Notes: a model not told the origin generated them from the letters alone. Positions 21,963 through 34,475 are shown, counted from the first letter of the stretch. The stretch is DNA of 64,000 nt from Pelobates cultripes (GCA_933207985.1 OW240915.1:116455215-116519214), one strand, 5' to 3'. Numbers and translations are program-made.

Positions 21963-22339
21963 ATGTCTAAGCATCTTAATTAAGTAGGAGTGCAGTAACA
22001 CCGATTATTATTCTTGATATTGTTAGAAAGATATGAGGTCCAAGGAACAAGTATAAGGGGGGTCAGTAATTATTATTTTTTCATTCTCTTTTTCTTCTTT
22101 TTAAAAATAAATAAATTCAGGCACGTTGTATTGACTATAGCCCATTACCAAAATTAAATTTGGGTAATAGTGAAGTGCTTACACAAGGGGAAAGAGTGTT
22201 TATGTGGAATTTTAAATATACGTAAGTTTATAGACTGATCTACAAAATGATGCACACACTGGGAATTGGAGATAATGAGATATGTCACTAAACTATAAGT
22301 GTTTGTCTTTTATAGAATATAAGCAAAAGTCAAGGTTAA

Positions 22340-22800
22340 AGGACCACTCTAGGCACCCAGACCACTTCAGCTTAATGAAGTGGTCTGGGTGCCTGGTCCA
22401 GCTAGGGTTAACCCATTATTTTATAAACATAGCAGTTTAAAAGAAACTGCTATGTTTATGAATGGGTTAAGCCTTCCCCTATTTCCTCTAGCGGCTGTCT
22501 CATTGACAGCCACTAGAGGCGCTTCCGTGCTTCTCACTGTGATTTTCACAGTGAGAGCACGCCAGCGTCCATAGGAAAGCATTATGAATGCTCTTGCCGC
22601 GCATGCGCATTCAGCCGATGGGGCGGATCGGAGGCGGAGAGGAGGAGGAGAGCTCTCCGCCCAGTGCTGGAAAAAGGTAAGTTTTTACCCCTTTCCCCCT
22701 TCCAGAGCCAGGCGGGAGGGGGACCCTGAAGGTGGGGGCACCCTCAGGGCACTATAGTGCCAGGAAAACGAGTATGTTTTCCTGGCACTATAGTGGTCCT
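22340..22800. mobile_element. TTAA-flanked MITE, copy B
   Basis: TTAA at 22336-22339 and 22801-22804 bracket a 461-bp element with inverted ends AGGACCACT / AGTGGTCCT. It has an internal 'cacccagaccacttcagcttaatgaagtggtctgggtg' hairpin split by a short loop, and a 'gccaggaaaac...gttttcctggc' hairpin near the right end. It is related to copy A and has no coding capacity. Confidence 0.88.
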
Positions 22801-22804
22801 TTAA

Positions 22805-24188
22805 GTTTTGGAAAGAGGTGAGGCACCTTAATTAAGGAAATTTTCACTAACCGTCTCAAAAAGATAGTCAAGGGTTATTTCAATACTGCACTACTATTTT
22901 TTTAAACAAAGCCAAAAGGTTACATCCGTTAACACTGTGTATTTTGAGAGTCACTTATTAATTTAATAATTAAATATTAATTTACGGTGTTATCAAAGGA
23001 AGGGAAAAGGAAAGGAAGGAAAAGGGAAAGAGTAATGGAAATAGGATGAATACTTAATAAATTGTTTGTTTAGGGATGTAGCTATAAACTGAAACTCCCT
23101 CCCACATCCCTGATATGGGTTCAGGTAAAGATCCCCCCTTCAAATGACTAGTCAAATTATACCCGAAAGGGTCTTTCATTAGGGATATGTAGGATGCAGC
23201 TTGGATGTATCTATGGGATAGGGATCATAAAATAAATTTGGATCTAGGGGCTGCTCGTAAGAGCGGATTTTTTGTTAAATGCTTTGGTGTTTGGGGGCGG
23301 GGCCTGACCGCCGAGCCGGATGGACATGGGGCACCTCGGCTCCGCTATGAAAATAGCAAAATCAGGCAAAACGTACCTTTTATCCCCGAAAAAAATGATC
23401 AACAGCCACACAAAGGCAAAGGGGACAGAAGCAAATACCCTGGAGGTCAATATCAGCCCCCGTCCTGCCGGTAAAGCGGACTGCTGGGCGACTGAGATTG
23501 AGGCCTGTTGTGAGGCTCTGGTGAGAGAGGCGGCCGATCTCCCGTGCTTAGTCCGGCGGGACCTCTCTCACGCCTACTGAGGGCCCCGTTCTCCCCCCCC
23601 CCCGTTAGCCGGGGGAGTTATCCCGGACCCCACCGGAGAGGCAGTGACAGTTTCTACCATCTGAGCGGTGACACGATCACACAAGAACCACATGGCAAAA
23701 TCCAAGATGGCTGCCGCGTCCATTGCAAGCCGGAGATCAAGCTCCCAAATACATAATCGGAAGCTACAACTCCCTGTGATACTGGCGGACCTAAGGGGAC
23801 TTTACCAGGACTCTCATTCTGCTCACACTGAGAGGAGCAGCGATCGCAGCATACAGGCATTATTCTGCACCCAAGGCTGATGCAGGCAAATGACACGAAC
23901 GCACCCCTGACCGGCAAGTACTGAAACGCTCAAGCACCCAGCGGGAAAAATAAGGGACTTGATGATGGTGATCAGGACGGCAGCCAACCCAGCGCAGCTA
24001 CAGGAGTAACTAAGCAGCTGCTAACCTTGTATAGTGGCAGCCCAGCACAGCACTGTATATTCTTCTTAAGGGTGGTTTGCTGCGACCTCGGATCTTGGGT
24101 TTTGTTAGTCGGTCTTTCAGCAAGGCGCAGGGAATAATATTGGGATGGAGAAGGCAGCAAATGTGGATTTAATGGGTTATGAAGTGGC
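22805..24188 (+). other. Inter-ORF region of the L1, with a GC-richer segment
   Basis: No L1 protein motif is seen here. From about 23285 to 24060 base composition changes sharply to GC-rich ('gggggcggggcctgaccgcc', a C run at 23594-23604). This resembles the 5' leader of other L1/Tx1 copies and may be a separate insertion or the normal spacer. Open frames at 23205-23880 are short and unsupported. Confidence 0.4.
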
Positions 24189-25330
24189 ATGAGCAATCTT
24201 AAATTTTTAACCCTGAATGTTCAGGGACTTAATAGTCTTCAGAAGCGTCTTACTATGATGGATATGTTGCAAAAAGAAAGGATTGATATCGCAGCTATCC
24301 AAGAGACACACTGGAAAATGGCAGATGCTGTTCGCTTTAATTTTAGTGTCTATCCGGAGAGGGTGTTTTAAACAATGGTAAGAAACAGAAAGGGGTGGCG
24401 ATTTTCTTTTCAAAGCAGGGAGATTTTATTTTTGTGGTTTGTAGGCTTAATGACAACTTACATATATGGCCCTAAGAAGAATCAAGTACATTTTGTAAAC
24501 AGGGTTTTAGACCAGATCCAGAACCTGATCCAGGGCACATTTATAGCTTTGGGTGACTTCAATTGTGTAGTCGACCCGGTGTTAGATAGGTGCGGCCTCA
24601 TAGACGGGCATTTAAACCCTGTAGTTAAAGGTCTGGCTCGAGCTTTTCAAACCACTTTATGGAAATTTTAACTTTATGACAAATGGCAGACACTTAGGCC
24701 GTAAGATAGAGATTACACTTTTTTTTTCCAAATCTTCATTCTTTTCATTCAAGAATTAATCTGGTACTAACAGATCAACATTCTATCACACAGTGTAAAG
24801 GCATTCAAATAATTCCAGTTGCATGGTCTGACCACAAAGCGGTCTGTTTAGAAATGCAAGATAATAAGAGAAGATCCTGGAAAATAAACAACCCCCTTTT
24901 ACTTAAAAAAGAGAATGCAGTTAACCTGTCAAAACGGGGATAATATTGTTTTGTAGAGAAAATTTAACAGGTGACGTAGGTTTGCATTTAAAGCATGATG
25001 AAGGGAAGGGAAAAGATATCAAGCCTTTATATAATACTAGCAGATTTTAATTTTAAATAAAAGTGTTATAGAGGAAACTAGAACTAAGGCAAGTCTTCAA
25101 ATAAGGAAAGATAGTCAAGAACAATTAAATATGAAAGTAGACAGAATGATGGTGAAGATGAAACAAAAGTGGTACTATCTCGGTAACCATGCTAACAAAC
25201 TTATGTATAGTCAAATTAAAACGGAAAATCAGAAAAATTTAATTTTTAAGATCATTGCTGAGAGGGAAACCTGTATAAGCCCTGCTTCTATTGGAAACAT
25301 TTTTAAGAGGTTCTATACATGACTCTATAA
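24189..25330 (+). pseudogene. L1/Tx1 ORF2, endonuclease part
   Basis: The frame opens MSNLKFLTLNVQGLNS, the beginning of an APE-type endonuclease, with IAAIQETHW (catalytic Glu). After frame changes it continues with YGPKKNQVHFVNRVLDQI and GDFNCVVDPVLDR (24375-24671), then a weak SDHKAV-type block near 24815-24850. The 25131-25322 piece belongs to the linker before the polymerase. Several stops and frameshifts are present. Confidence 0.85.
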
Positions 25331-25421
25331 CCTACCCAAAAGTTAAGAAGTCTCAGAAATGGGGAAATATATAAGAGAATCAAATTGAACTCAGATTTTG
25401 CAAGGTCAAAAAGTTAGATTC

Positions 25422-25580
25422 CCTGATTTCCAAACTATCAAGCCCCAATACTACTGTAAGAAAGTCAGTGCTCCATCAGCTGATTGTCTGCAATAAGCAA
25501 AGCCTGATTTCCAAACTATCAAGCCCCAATACTGCTGTAAGTGCTCCATCAGCTGATCATCTGATCAATAAGCAAAGGTA
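25422..25580 (+). repeat. ~82-bp tandem duplication
   Basis: 'ctgatttccaaactatcaag' at 25422 recurs at 25504, followed by 'ccccaatact.ctgtaag' and 'tgctccatcagctgat' in both. The second copy lacks a few bases. It lies in the linker of the L1, near the point where the CR1/L2 block was inserted. Confidence 0.85.
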
Positions 25581-25789
25581 GCCTTCTGGAAGACCACACT
25601 AAGACTCCTCCACACTAATTACCTATATGCATTATATATGCATTTCCCCTCTGATTTCTGACCAATCTCTGACCCCTCCCTTCTTTTATTGATATGTTTG
25701 TTTTTATTTGAATAACCATCCCTTCATCTCTATGCCCAGATACATATCCCCCTCCCTCAGCTTTATTGCAAGCCTATCTGACCCTCGCA

Positions 25790-27945
25790 TACCTTCTAAA
25801 CTCCCTACTGGGATTGTCTCTAAAACAAGTCGTTGAGGAGCCCACTCGTAAAGAGGCCATACTAGATTTAGTGTTAACAAATGGAGATTTGGTATCAGAT
25901 GTTACTGTAGGTGAAAGTTTAGGACCCAGCGATCACCAGTCAGTGTGGTTTAATATAAGAACAGTGACTGAGTCACACCACACAAAACCAAAAGTTTTAG
26001 ACTTTTAAAAAAAAAAAAACAGACTTTTCTAAACTTAGAATATGTGTAAAGGAGTCTTTATCAGACTGAAGCAATTTAAATGGAGTCCAAGAGAAATGGG
26101 ATAATTTAAAAGTTGCACTGCTGAAGGCAACAGAACATTGCATTAGGCTTGTCAGTAAAAGCAAAAAATTCAAGAAACCACTGTGGTGCTCTGCAGATGT
26201 GGCCAAAATAGTAAAAACCAAAAAGTTAGCATTTAGTAATTATAAAAAAAAACAGTGAGGAAGACAAAATTATCTATAAGATTAGGCAGAAAGAGGCTAA
26301 GCAAGTTATAAGATCTTCCAAATCACACACAGAAGAGAAAATATCACAGTCAGTAAAAAAGGGGACAAAACATTTTTTAGATACATAAATGAGAAAAGGA
26401 AAGTAAAACAAGCATTAGTTAGATTAAAAACAAAAGAAGGAAGGTATGTAGAAGAGGATAAAGGTCTAGCTGACTGCCTCAATGAATATTTTTGTTCAGT
26501 ATTAACAGATGAAAATGAAGGAAAGGGACCTCAGTTAGGAAAAAGGGACAAATGAGTCATTTATTACATGTGAGTTTACAGAGGAAGAGGTTCTATTTCA
26601 ACTGTCAAAAATAAAGACAAATAAGTCAATGGGCCCTGATAGAATACACCCACAGTTATTAAAAGAGCTTAGTGGTGTACTAAACCATTAACAGATTTAT
26701 TTAACCAATTATTGTTAACATGAGTAGTCCCAGAAGATTGGAAGTTAGCGAATGTTGTGTCCATTCACAAGAAAGGTAGTAGGGAGGAGTCGGGCAACTA
26801 TAGGCCAGTAAGCCTTACTTCAGTAGTGGGGAAAGTGTTGGAAACCATATTAAAGTATAGGATTTTTGAACATCTAAAAACACATGGATTTCAAGATCAG
26901 AGACAACATGGCTTTACTTCAGGGAGATCATGCCAAACTAATCTTATTGATTTTTTGATTGAGTAATTAAAATAATAGACCAGGGTGGTGCAGTAGACAT
27001 TGCTTACCTAGATTTCAGTAAGGCTTTTGACACTGTTGCACATAGAAGGCTTATCAATAAACTGCAATCTTTAAGTTTAGATTCCAATGTTGTTGAATGG
27101 GTAAGGCAGTGGCTGAGTGACAGGCAACAGAGGGTTGTAGTCAATGGAGTATATCCAAAGCTTGGGCTTGTCATCAGTGGGGTACCTCAGGGATCTGTAC
27201 TTGGACCCATTCTCTTTAATATTTTTATTAGTGATATTGCAGAATATCTTGATGGTAAGGTATGTCTTTTTGCTGATGATACTAAGATATGTAACAGGGT
27301 TGATAGTCCAGGAGGGATAAGCCAAATGGCAAATGATTTAGGTAAACTAGAAAAATGGTCAGATTGTGGCAACTCACATTTAATGTGGATAAGTGCAAGA
27401 TAATGCATCTTGGATGTAAAAACCCAAGGGCAGAGTACATAATATTTGATAGAGTCCTAACCTCAACATTTGAGGAAAGGGATTTAGGGGTGATTATTTC
27501 TGATAACTTAAAGGTAGGCAGACAATGTAATAGAGCAGCAGTAAAATGCTAGCAGAATGCTTGGTTGTATAGGGAGAGTCATTAGCAGTAGAAAGAGGGA
27601 AGTGCTCATGCCATTGTACAGAACACTGGTGAGACCTCACTTGGAGTATTGTACGCAGTACTGGAGACCGTATCTTCAGAAGGATATTGATACTTTAGAG
27701 AGAGTTCAGAGAAGGGCTACTAAACTGGTTCATGGATTGCAGGATAAAACTTACCAGGAAAGGTTAAAGAATCTGTATAGCTTGGAGGAAAGACGAGACA
27801 GGGGGGATATGATAGGAACATTTAAATACATAAAGGGAATCAACACAGTAAAGGAGGAGACAATATTTAAAAGAAGAAAAACTACCACAACAAGAGGACA
27901 TAGTCTTAAATTAGAGGGGCAAAGGTTTAAAAATAATATCAGTCA
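25790..27945 (+). pseudogene. CR1-superfamily LINE ORF2, family B, plus strand
   Basis: Pieces in order are the end of an endonuclease (25766-26008, EEPTRKEAILDLVLTN and GPSDHQSVWF), RT with NYRPVSLTSVVGKVLE and QHGFTSGRSCQTNL (26757-26966), LDFSKAFDTVAH (about 27007-27042), GVPQGSVLGPILFNIFISDI (about 27180-27240), the catalytic FADDTK (27263-27286), and the thumb and C-terminal part (27355-28066) with KCKIMHLGCKN, RPHLEYCTQYWRPYLQKDI and LYSLEERRDRGDMIGTFKYIKG. Frameshifts occur between pieces and a stop follows FLIE. It is the same family as the minus-strand copy at 15931-17450. Confidence 0.9.
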
Positions 27946-29165
27946 CTGTGCATCTGACTTTCTCCACTATAAATTTAGGCTGCTCTCTTTCCACTGCTTT
28001 CCATTACTTCAATACCCACATTACCACACTCTCTCGCGAAAACAAACGACTATTTCACACATTTAACTCTCTTCTTTGCCCTGTTGTTCCTCCTCCACCT
28101 ACTAACTTGACCACCTCAGACTTTACATCTCTGACAAGACTGACAAGATCTCTACAATCAGGGAAGAGATCTCTCATCTTTCTTCTTCCCCTTAGAATAC
28201 TTCCCCTAACCTCAATCCCTCTGCTGTTCTATGTTCATCTGCACCTGCTACAGTGGAAGAGGATTCTGCTCTGCTCCAGTCGTCCCACCCCACCACCTGC
28301 TCCCTAGATCCAATTCCCTTGCATCTCATCCATACTCTGTTTTCTTCTCTTTCTCTACCTCTCACTAAAAATTCTTAATCTCTCATTCTCCTCTGGCATA
28401 TTTCCATTGCCTTTCAAACATGCAACTATAACCCCAATTCCAAAGAAGCCCAACCTTGACCCTAACTCCCAATCCAACTACCATCCTATCTTGCTACTGC
28501 CTTTTGCATCTAAGATCCTTGAAAGAGTTGTGTATGCGAAATTGACAGACTTCCTCGAGACGTCCGCCCGCACCTCCCACGTCTCACCCTTCTGTCATTC
28601 CCTATATTGGCTTCCTGTAAGATATAGAGCTCAATTTAAAATTCTGGTTCTTGCTTTCAAATCTCTACATAATGCTGCTCCCATCTATCTATCATTCCTA
28701 ATACACAAGTATGTCCCATCTAGGCCCTTACGCTCTGCCAAAAACTTACGCCTATCTTCTGTCCGTACTCCCACCTCTGATGCTCGCCTTCAAGACTTCT
28801 CGAGGGCTGCACTGTTCCTGTGGAACTCACTTCCCTCCTCCATTAGATGCTCACCCACTCCTTAAAAAAATCATTAAAAATCCACTTCTTCATAAAAGCG
28901 TATCAATTAAACTGTTAATAGCTCCCGACCGATTCCTCTCTTGCAACTGTCATTAGTCTAATACTATCTTTAACTTTTGTGTCACTTTACCCCACTCCCT
29001 CTAGCATGTAAGCTCATTGAGCAGATCCCTCAACCCCTCTGTTCCTGTGTGTCCAACTTGTCTGGTTAAAACTACATGTTTGTTCGTCCACCCACTGTAA
29101 AGCGATGCGGAATTTGTTGGCGCTATATAAATAATAACATAAAAATAACATAATAATAATTCCCC
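27946..29165 (+). mobile_element. L2-type LINE, internally deleted
   Basis: Plus-strand pieces show an L2-like ORF2. A segment near 28407-28560 has TITPIPKKPNLDPNSQSNYHPILLLPFASKILERVV (start of the polymerase). This jumps directly to the C-terminus at 28590-28865 (LYWLPVRYRAQFKILVLAFKSLH...PIYLSFLI and LFLWNSLP). The catalytic palm is missing, so about 1 kb has been deleted. The 3' end has the typical 'gtaagctcattgagcag', 'aagcgatgcggaatttg' and a 'cgctatataaataataa' tail ending in an ATAA microsatellite near 29110-29160. Confidence 0.88.
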
Positions 29166-29557
29166 CATGAAAGAAGATTAAATTAAAAGGGCAATAGAAA
29201 GACTCCATACCAAGAAGGCCCCTGTTCCGGATGGATACTCAAATTTGTTTAATAAGAAGTTAAAGTCTATGTTAACCCCCCAGTTGACAAACATATTTTA
29301 CATAATTAAGGATAATATGATTTTTCCAGCTGCAATGTTGCAGGCTGCTATAGCCCCCATTCCTTAACAGGATAAGGACAAAACTAGGGTTTTAAATTAC
29401 CGGCCAATTTCTTAAATTCACATCGACACAAAAATATCCTCTTCTGTAATCGCAGAAAGACTGAAAGCCATTATCCCCTTTATTATTCATCACAAGGGTT
29501 TATTAAAGGTAGACAGGAGAGCAGGAATACCCGCAAAGTTATAGATCTTATTCAATA
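29166..29557 (+). pseudogene. L1/Tx1 ORF2, start of the reverse transcriptase
   Basis: Sequence resumes with a degenerate AIERLHTKKAPVPDGYSNLFNKK block, then VLNYRPIS, and AERLKAIIPFIIHHK before being cut by the Tc1 insertion at 29558. It continues at 31138. Stops are present in every frame. Confidence 0.75.
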
Positions 29558-29559
29558 TA

Positions 29560-31135
29560 CACCCTGTTCTAAATTATTATGCAAATTATATTTTTCTCAT
29601 TTACCTAAATAATTGATGTAAATAACAGTCAGCATAATTCTCATGTTATCAACTATTAAGAATACAATATAAATTTTATTGAACAAAACTCCTAATGATA
29701 ACAGTATTTTTTTTAAACCTAGACTTACAATGCACTGTTCCAAATTATTGCGCTCAGTAAGTTTCAAAACACTTTATAGGTTGTAAAGAACTGAACATTT
29801 TCATTTGTTGTGTTTGCAGCATATTTACTGAAATCAAAAGCTATTTCAATCAAACCTATAACAACATTTTAACTTTTTAAACATTTTAACAGGTCACGTT
29901 ACATTTTAACATAGGACCTCTTATTTGATAGCAGCTTCACAAGTCTTGCATCCATTGAACTTTTTTTGGACAGTTTCTGCTTGAATTTGTTTGCAAGATG
30001 TCAGAACAGCCTCCCAGAGCTGCTGTTTGGATGTAAACTGCCTCCCACCCTCATAGATCTTTTGCCTGAGGATGCTCCAAAGGTTCTCAATAGGATTGAG
30101 GTCAGGGGAGGATGGAGGCCACACCATGACTTTCTCTCCTTATATCCCCATACCAACCATTGATGCAGAGGTATTCTTTGCAGCATGAGATGGTGCATGG
30201 TCATGCATGAAGATGATTTTATTACTGAAAGCATAGTTCTTCCTTCTCTACCATGGAGGAAAGTGGTCAGTCAGAAACTCCATATACTTTGCAGAGGTCA
30301 TCTTTACACCTGTGGGGACCCTAAAGGGGCCAACCAGCTCTCTTTCCATGATTCTGACCCAAAACATGAATCCACCACCACCTTGCTGACGTCGCAGCCT
30401 TGTTGGAACAAAGTGGCCGTCCATCAACCATCCACTACTCCATCCATCTGGACCATCCAGGGTTGCACGGCACTCATCAGTGAACAGGACTGTTTGAAAA
30501 TTAGTCTTCATGTATTCTTCTGCCCAATGCATCCATTTCTGCTTGTGAGCATTGGTTAGTGGTGGCCGAATAGAAGGTTTATGCACAGTTGCAAGATTCT
30601 GGAGGACTCTACACCTTGATGTCTGTGGGACTCCAGAGGCACCAGCAGCTTCAAATATCTGTTTGTTGCTATGCATTTTAGCAGCTGCTCTCTTGATGCG
30701 ATGCATGGATCTGGCAGAAACCTTCTGGCAGAAACCTTCCTCAATGTGCCTTTATCTGCATGAACCCGTCTGTGCTCTGAATCAGCCACAAATCTCTTAA
30801 TAGTGCGATGATCATGCTTATGTTTTCGTGAAATATCTAATGTTTTCATACCTTGTCCAGGGCATTGAACTATTTCACTCTTTTCGTCAGCAGATAGATC
30901 CTTTTTCTTCGCCATATTGCATGATAATGGTGCTCTGCTTAATATTGTGGAACACTCTCCTTTAGTAGTGTTTCCTTAAATTGGGCTCACCTGGCAATCT
31001 AATTATCACAGGTGCCTGAGATTGTTTTCAGTGATCAAAAGAGACACAATGCCATCCATGAGTTAAACTGAAAAACAAAATATTTAATATTTGTGACACT
31101 TAAATAGAATTTGCATAATAATTTGGAACAGGGTG
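29560..31135 (-). mobile_element. Tc1-like DNA transposon, DD37E type, dead copy
   Basis: A 1576-bp element is flanked by TA at 29558-29559 and 31136-31137. Ends are inverted: CACCCTGTTCTAAATTATTA on the left and CACCCTGTTCCAAATTATTA on the right strand. An inner 'cactgttccaaattattg' box lies about 170 bases in on the left. It inserted into the reverse transcriptase of the L1. Confidence 0.95.
29921..30915 (-). pseudogene. Tc1-like transposase, frameshifted
   Basis: The minus strand encodes MAKKKDLSADEKSEIVQ and HDHRTIKRF (N-terminal helix-turn-helix, 30715-30915), then IKRAAAKMHSNKQIFEAAGASGVPQTSR and LFTDECRATLDGPDGW with the first catalytic Asp (30248-30706). The second Asp follows in MHDHAPSHAAKN (about 30180-30215) and the Glu in SPDLNPIENLW (near 30085-30115). 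Counting through an in-frame TAA gives 37 residues between the second Asp and the Glu. Frames change near 30715 and 30240. The gene is inactive. Confidence 0.93.
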
Positions 31136-31137
31136 TA

Positions 31138-33086
31138 TTATAACGTAGAATATTCCATCAATTATTTTGGCCTTAGATGCAGAATAGGCCTTTGACCATG
31201 TTAACTGGCGCTTCCTGGAGGATGTTCTCAAAGCTTTTAATTCTGGAGAGGGGTTAGTCAACTCGGTCATGCCCTTATATACCATTCCTGCAGCTAAAAT
31301 AGTGGGACAGGGTATTAATTCTGTTTGGTTCCAGAGTTGCCCGCTGGCACCAATGCTTTATAGTTTAACGCTGAAACCCCTGGCGGCAAGAATTAGGGCT
31401 TTGGAAACAATTGTAGGGCTTAAAGTGGGCAAACGGATATGTAAATTAAATCTGTTTGCAGATGACGTGCTATTAACTTTAACAGAACCTGAAACATCCA
31501 TAGAGGCAGTTCTAATGGAAGCTGATAAATACGGAGAGATGTCAAATTACAAGATTATAAATTTGGACAAAGCAACAATTCATAGATTATCTAAAAAATA
31601 TTCATTTTCATGGACTAATGATTACTTGAGATATTTGTGCATAATCATATCAAAATATCTGGGGCTAATTCTTGATTTAAATTATACTCCCTTATTCAGG
31701 GATCTTATAAAGCAAATTAGTGATTGGAACAATCTAAATCTGTCCCTGCTGGGCAAAATAAACTTGGTCAAAGCATACATAATACCGAGATGGCTATATT
31801 GCCTTAGAATGATACCTATTCCAATATCTATGGCTTGGTGCAAACATTTTCAAAGGGTAGTAAGTAAATTTATTTGGGGAAATAAGTGCACTCGAAAAGA
31901 GGTTGAGGCATTGTATAGACACAAAGATCGAGCAGGAGTAGGATTGCCATGTATGGCGAAGTATGCACAGGCCTGTATGCTTACCCATGTAAGTAAGATC
32001 CAATCCCCCTCCTCAAAAACTGTGGATTGGTATTGGATCGAGCAACAGTTATTGGGGGTGAAAAACCTGACAAGCCTTTTATGGATGAATCAAGATGTAT
32101 TAGGAGCTAGAATTAGGGATGCTGATAATTTTACTTTAGGATTGCTTTTGAGAATATGGATGCAATTTAAAAAGAAATGTCAGTTAAAAAAATACATATT
32201 TAAGGTGGTTCCAGTAACTATATGTGAAGATTTGTTCGCTGATTTGAACATAGTTTCTTGGCCTAACAGTGAGAATATAAAAGTTTGTTGATTTTTTATT
32301 TGTTCCAAGGGAAGGATTTAAGAGTATTGCACAATTAAATAGTGAATTTAATATCCCAATGGGACAATATTTTAAAGTATACAGAAATCAATATTATGTT
32401 TTAAAACACCAATGCTCTGAAGACATGGTGTAGTTATTTTCTGCTTTGTAATGTGCATCAAACAGGCTGTTTAAAAAAAATGGTACTTCATGCTTCTCTA
32501 ATGGAGCAGATGATCTCAAGAGGTTGGCATTGAAAGCGAGTTGAAAATATGATTTGAAATTTGAAGTTTTATAAAAAGAACTTCACATTGTATAAATATA
32601 CAGGAGCTACAATTTAGGATAATGTTCAGATGGCATATTGTCCATAAGTTAACCAATTAATGTCTGAGGCTTGTTGGTGGTGTGGAGAAAGCATCAGAAG
32701 TAATCTTCATATGTGGTGGGAGTGTAAACTTATTAAACCGACCTGCGATGTGATATTCGAGGTTATTGCTGCCTTGACTAAGGTGTTTTTTTTTTTGTCC
32801 CCATCTGAAAATAGCAATATTGCACTATTGCTTGAATATTCTACCAATAGCATTGAGGAGTTTTTTTTTTATTCAAGTTTTTATGGCTATTAAGCTTATA
32901 CTTGCTTGCAACTGGAAAAGTCAAAGTCATATAAGTTGGGGTGAGGTTAAAATACAGATCGACCATGTAGCTAAGATGGAAAAAGGTTACTCTTTTTCTC
33001 AGTTAAACCTACAAGGATTCTACAAGATATGGCAACCTTGGTTTACTGAATTCCCAGAGGAATGCATAGCTAATATTGGGGACTAG
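31138..33086 (+). pseudogene. L1/Tx1 ORF2, polymerase core and C-terminus
   Basis: The frame resumes after the Tc1 with SIILALDAE and AFDHVNW (motif A). It runs open from 31269 to 32291 for 340 codons, with NLFADDVLL (31450-31475, catalytic Asp pair) and the thumb and connection with KINLVKAYIIPRWLYCLRMIPIP and FIWGN. Stops follow. At 32660-32893 the C-terminal zinc-like block CWWCGESIRSNLHMWWEC is seen, and 32820-33086 ends the protein with FYKIWQPWF. The Tc1 copy, a stop before the AFDHV block, and breaks at 32291-32660 make it a pseudogene. Confidence 0.9.
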
Positions 33087-33296
33087 AAGTAGTTTTTTTA
33101 TATCCCTGCAGAGGGGCCGACAGACGGACTGACGGACGGGGATGAGGGTCGCAAAAGAGTATTTTTTAATAGGTATTTTGGTCTTATTTGATTTCTTTTG
33201 ATATTACAAAGCAGTTGCATGATGATACAACCGTGTAGATCTGAGAGATTTCTATAAGAGTTGTCTGATATCTGCTTAAAAAAAACAAAAAATAAA

Positions 33297-34218
33297 GTCA
33301 CTGTTGTCCAACTCCACACCTCTTATGATAGTACAACAACTGATCAGGCATCATATTGTCCTTTTTGTCATTGGCTGCAGTTTAGCACAGCTTTGACATA
33401 AGATGATTGTGGTTTCTCAAACTCAGTGCCTGAGCCTGTCTCCATAACACCACTACACTCTGAAAGTGCTGAAAATGGATTATGTAGAGACACAGACTGT
33501 GCAGTAATCCATAACTTTAAGTCTACCAGATCCTACAGTAATCTATCTGCCATTCCTAGGAAGTCTCTGTGGCAGTGGCTTTGCAACAGTCCCAGCCTTA
33601 ATTTGTTTAATAGATAATTTCTAAATCTCAGACTTCAAAAATATAATCTACTGCTGCAATATAGAGGACTGCCTAGAGATTAGACAGCATCCAAACCTTT
33701 AAAAAGTGGTTTGTGAAACACATGTGTAACAACTATTACACTGACCTAAGGTGAGATGAAGAATTTAAATCAAACAAATCTTACTTTTTTCCCACTTCCT
33801 GTATACCTCAGACTACCTCAAGAGTATCTCCAGAATAAATAAATAATAAGCAGATTTTCTCACCATCCAAAATGCAGTCACGTATGCTCATTTTGAAGAG
33901 TATATTCTGACTGCAGAGTCGGTACCATAGTACTCTATTTGTGTTACTCATTAGATGCCCTCTTGTACTTGTGTATGTATATTTGTGTGTGTTCTTATTT
34001 TATACATTTTTAGTATGAGTGGATACAGGAGTATCGTAGCATTTTATTGAATATTTTTCTTTATTTCTTTTCCCCATGTTTTCCTAATTCACTTGTTTAT
34101 GCTTTTATTGTCTCATAATCATCTGCTTACTCAAAAGTGAAGCAAAAAGCATGAGCTATGGATAGGTAACCCCAATGCTTATATATATGTCATCATTTAT
34201 ATCTGTAAAAAAGTCTCA
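33297..34218. repeat. Direct repeat B flanking the L1 insertion (~0.92 kb)
   Basis: Begins with 'gtcactgttgtccaactcca' immediately after the A-rich tail of the L1 and ends at about 'tctgtaaaaaagtctca'. It matches 20550-21478 along its length, with substitutions and indels. It includes the sequence corresponding to part of the CR1 ORF1 (SIIRGVEL block) seen in the first copy. Confidence 0.88.
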
Positions 34219-34475
34219 GATGCTAATTATGCACCTTGCATGCTTTATGTGGAGTGAAAGCCAACTCCTGTTTCAACCGACCTAAGCCTCCTCCTTTTCA
34301 AGAAATAATGGTAATGCGTCACTTGATCTGTATGTAAGGTATCAAGTGCAAAAAGAAAAAAAAAAAAGACTATTCCGTGCTCACTTGTGCTACAGGTCTT
34401 ATGCATGAACTTCATAGAACATTTTTTGTTGACTAAATGTAATGTTTTGCTTTGTTTTTTTTGTTTATTTAATAG

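Larger units (their letters stand above)
21480..33296 (+). mobile_element. L1/Tx1-type LINE, 5'-truncated, with nested insertions
   Basis: A plus-strand LINE begins inside ORF1 at about 21484, continues through ORF2 (from 24189) and ends in an A-rich tail at 33278-33296. It is interrupted by a MITE (22340-22800), a GC-richer segment (about 23285-24060), a CR1 (about 25790-27945), an L2 (about 27945-29160) and a Tc1 (29560-31135). It was therefore present before all of them. The start in the middle of ORF1 is the usual 5' truncation. Confidence 0.88.

Noticed and set aside
23205..23880. Several short plus-strand frames in the GC-rich segment as an L1 ORF1 start
   Set aside because: No coiled coil or RRM landmark; most likely leader sequence.
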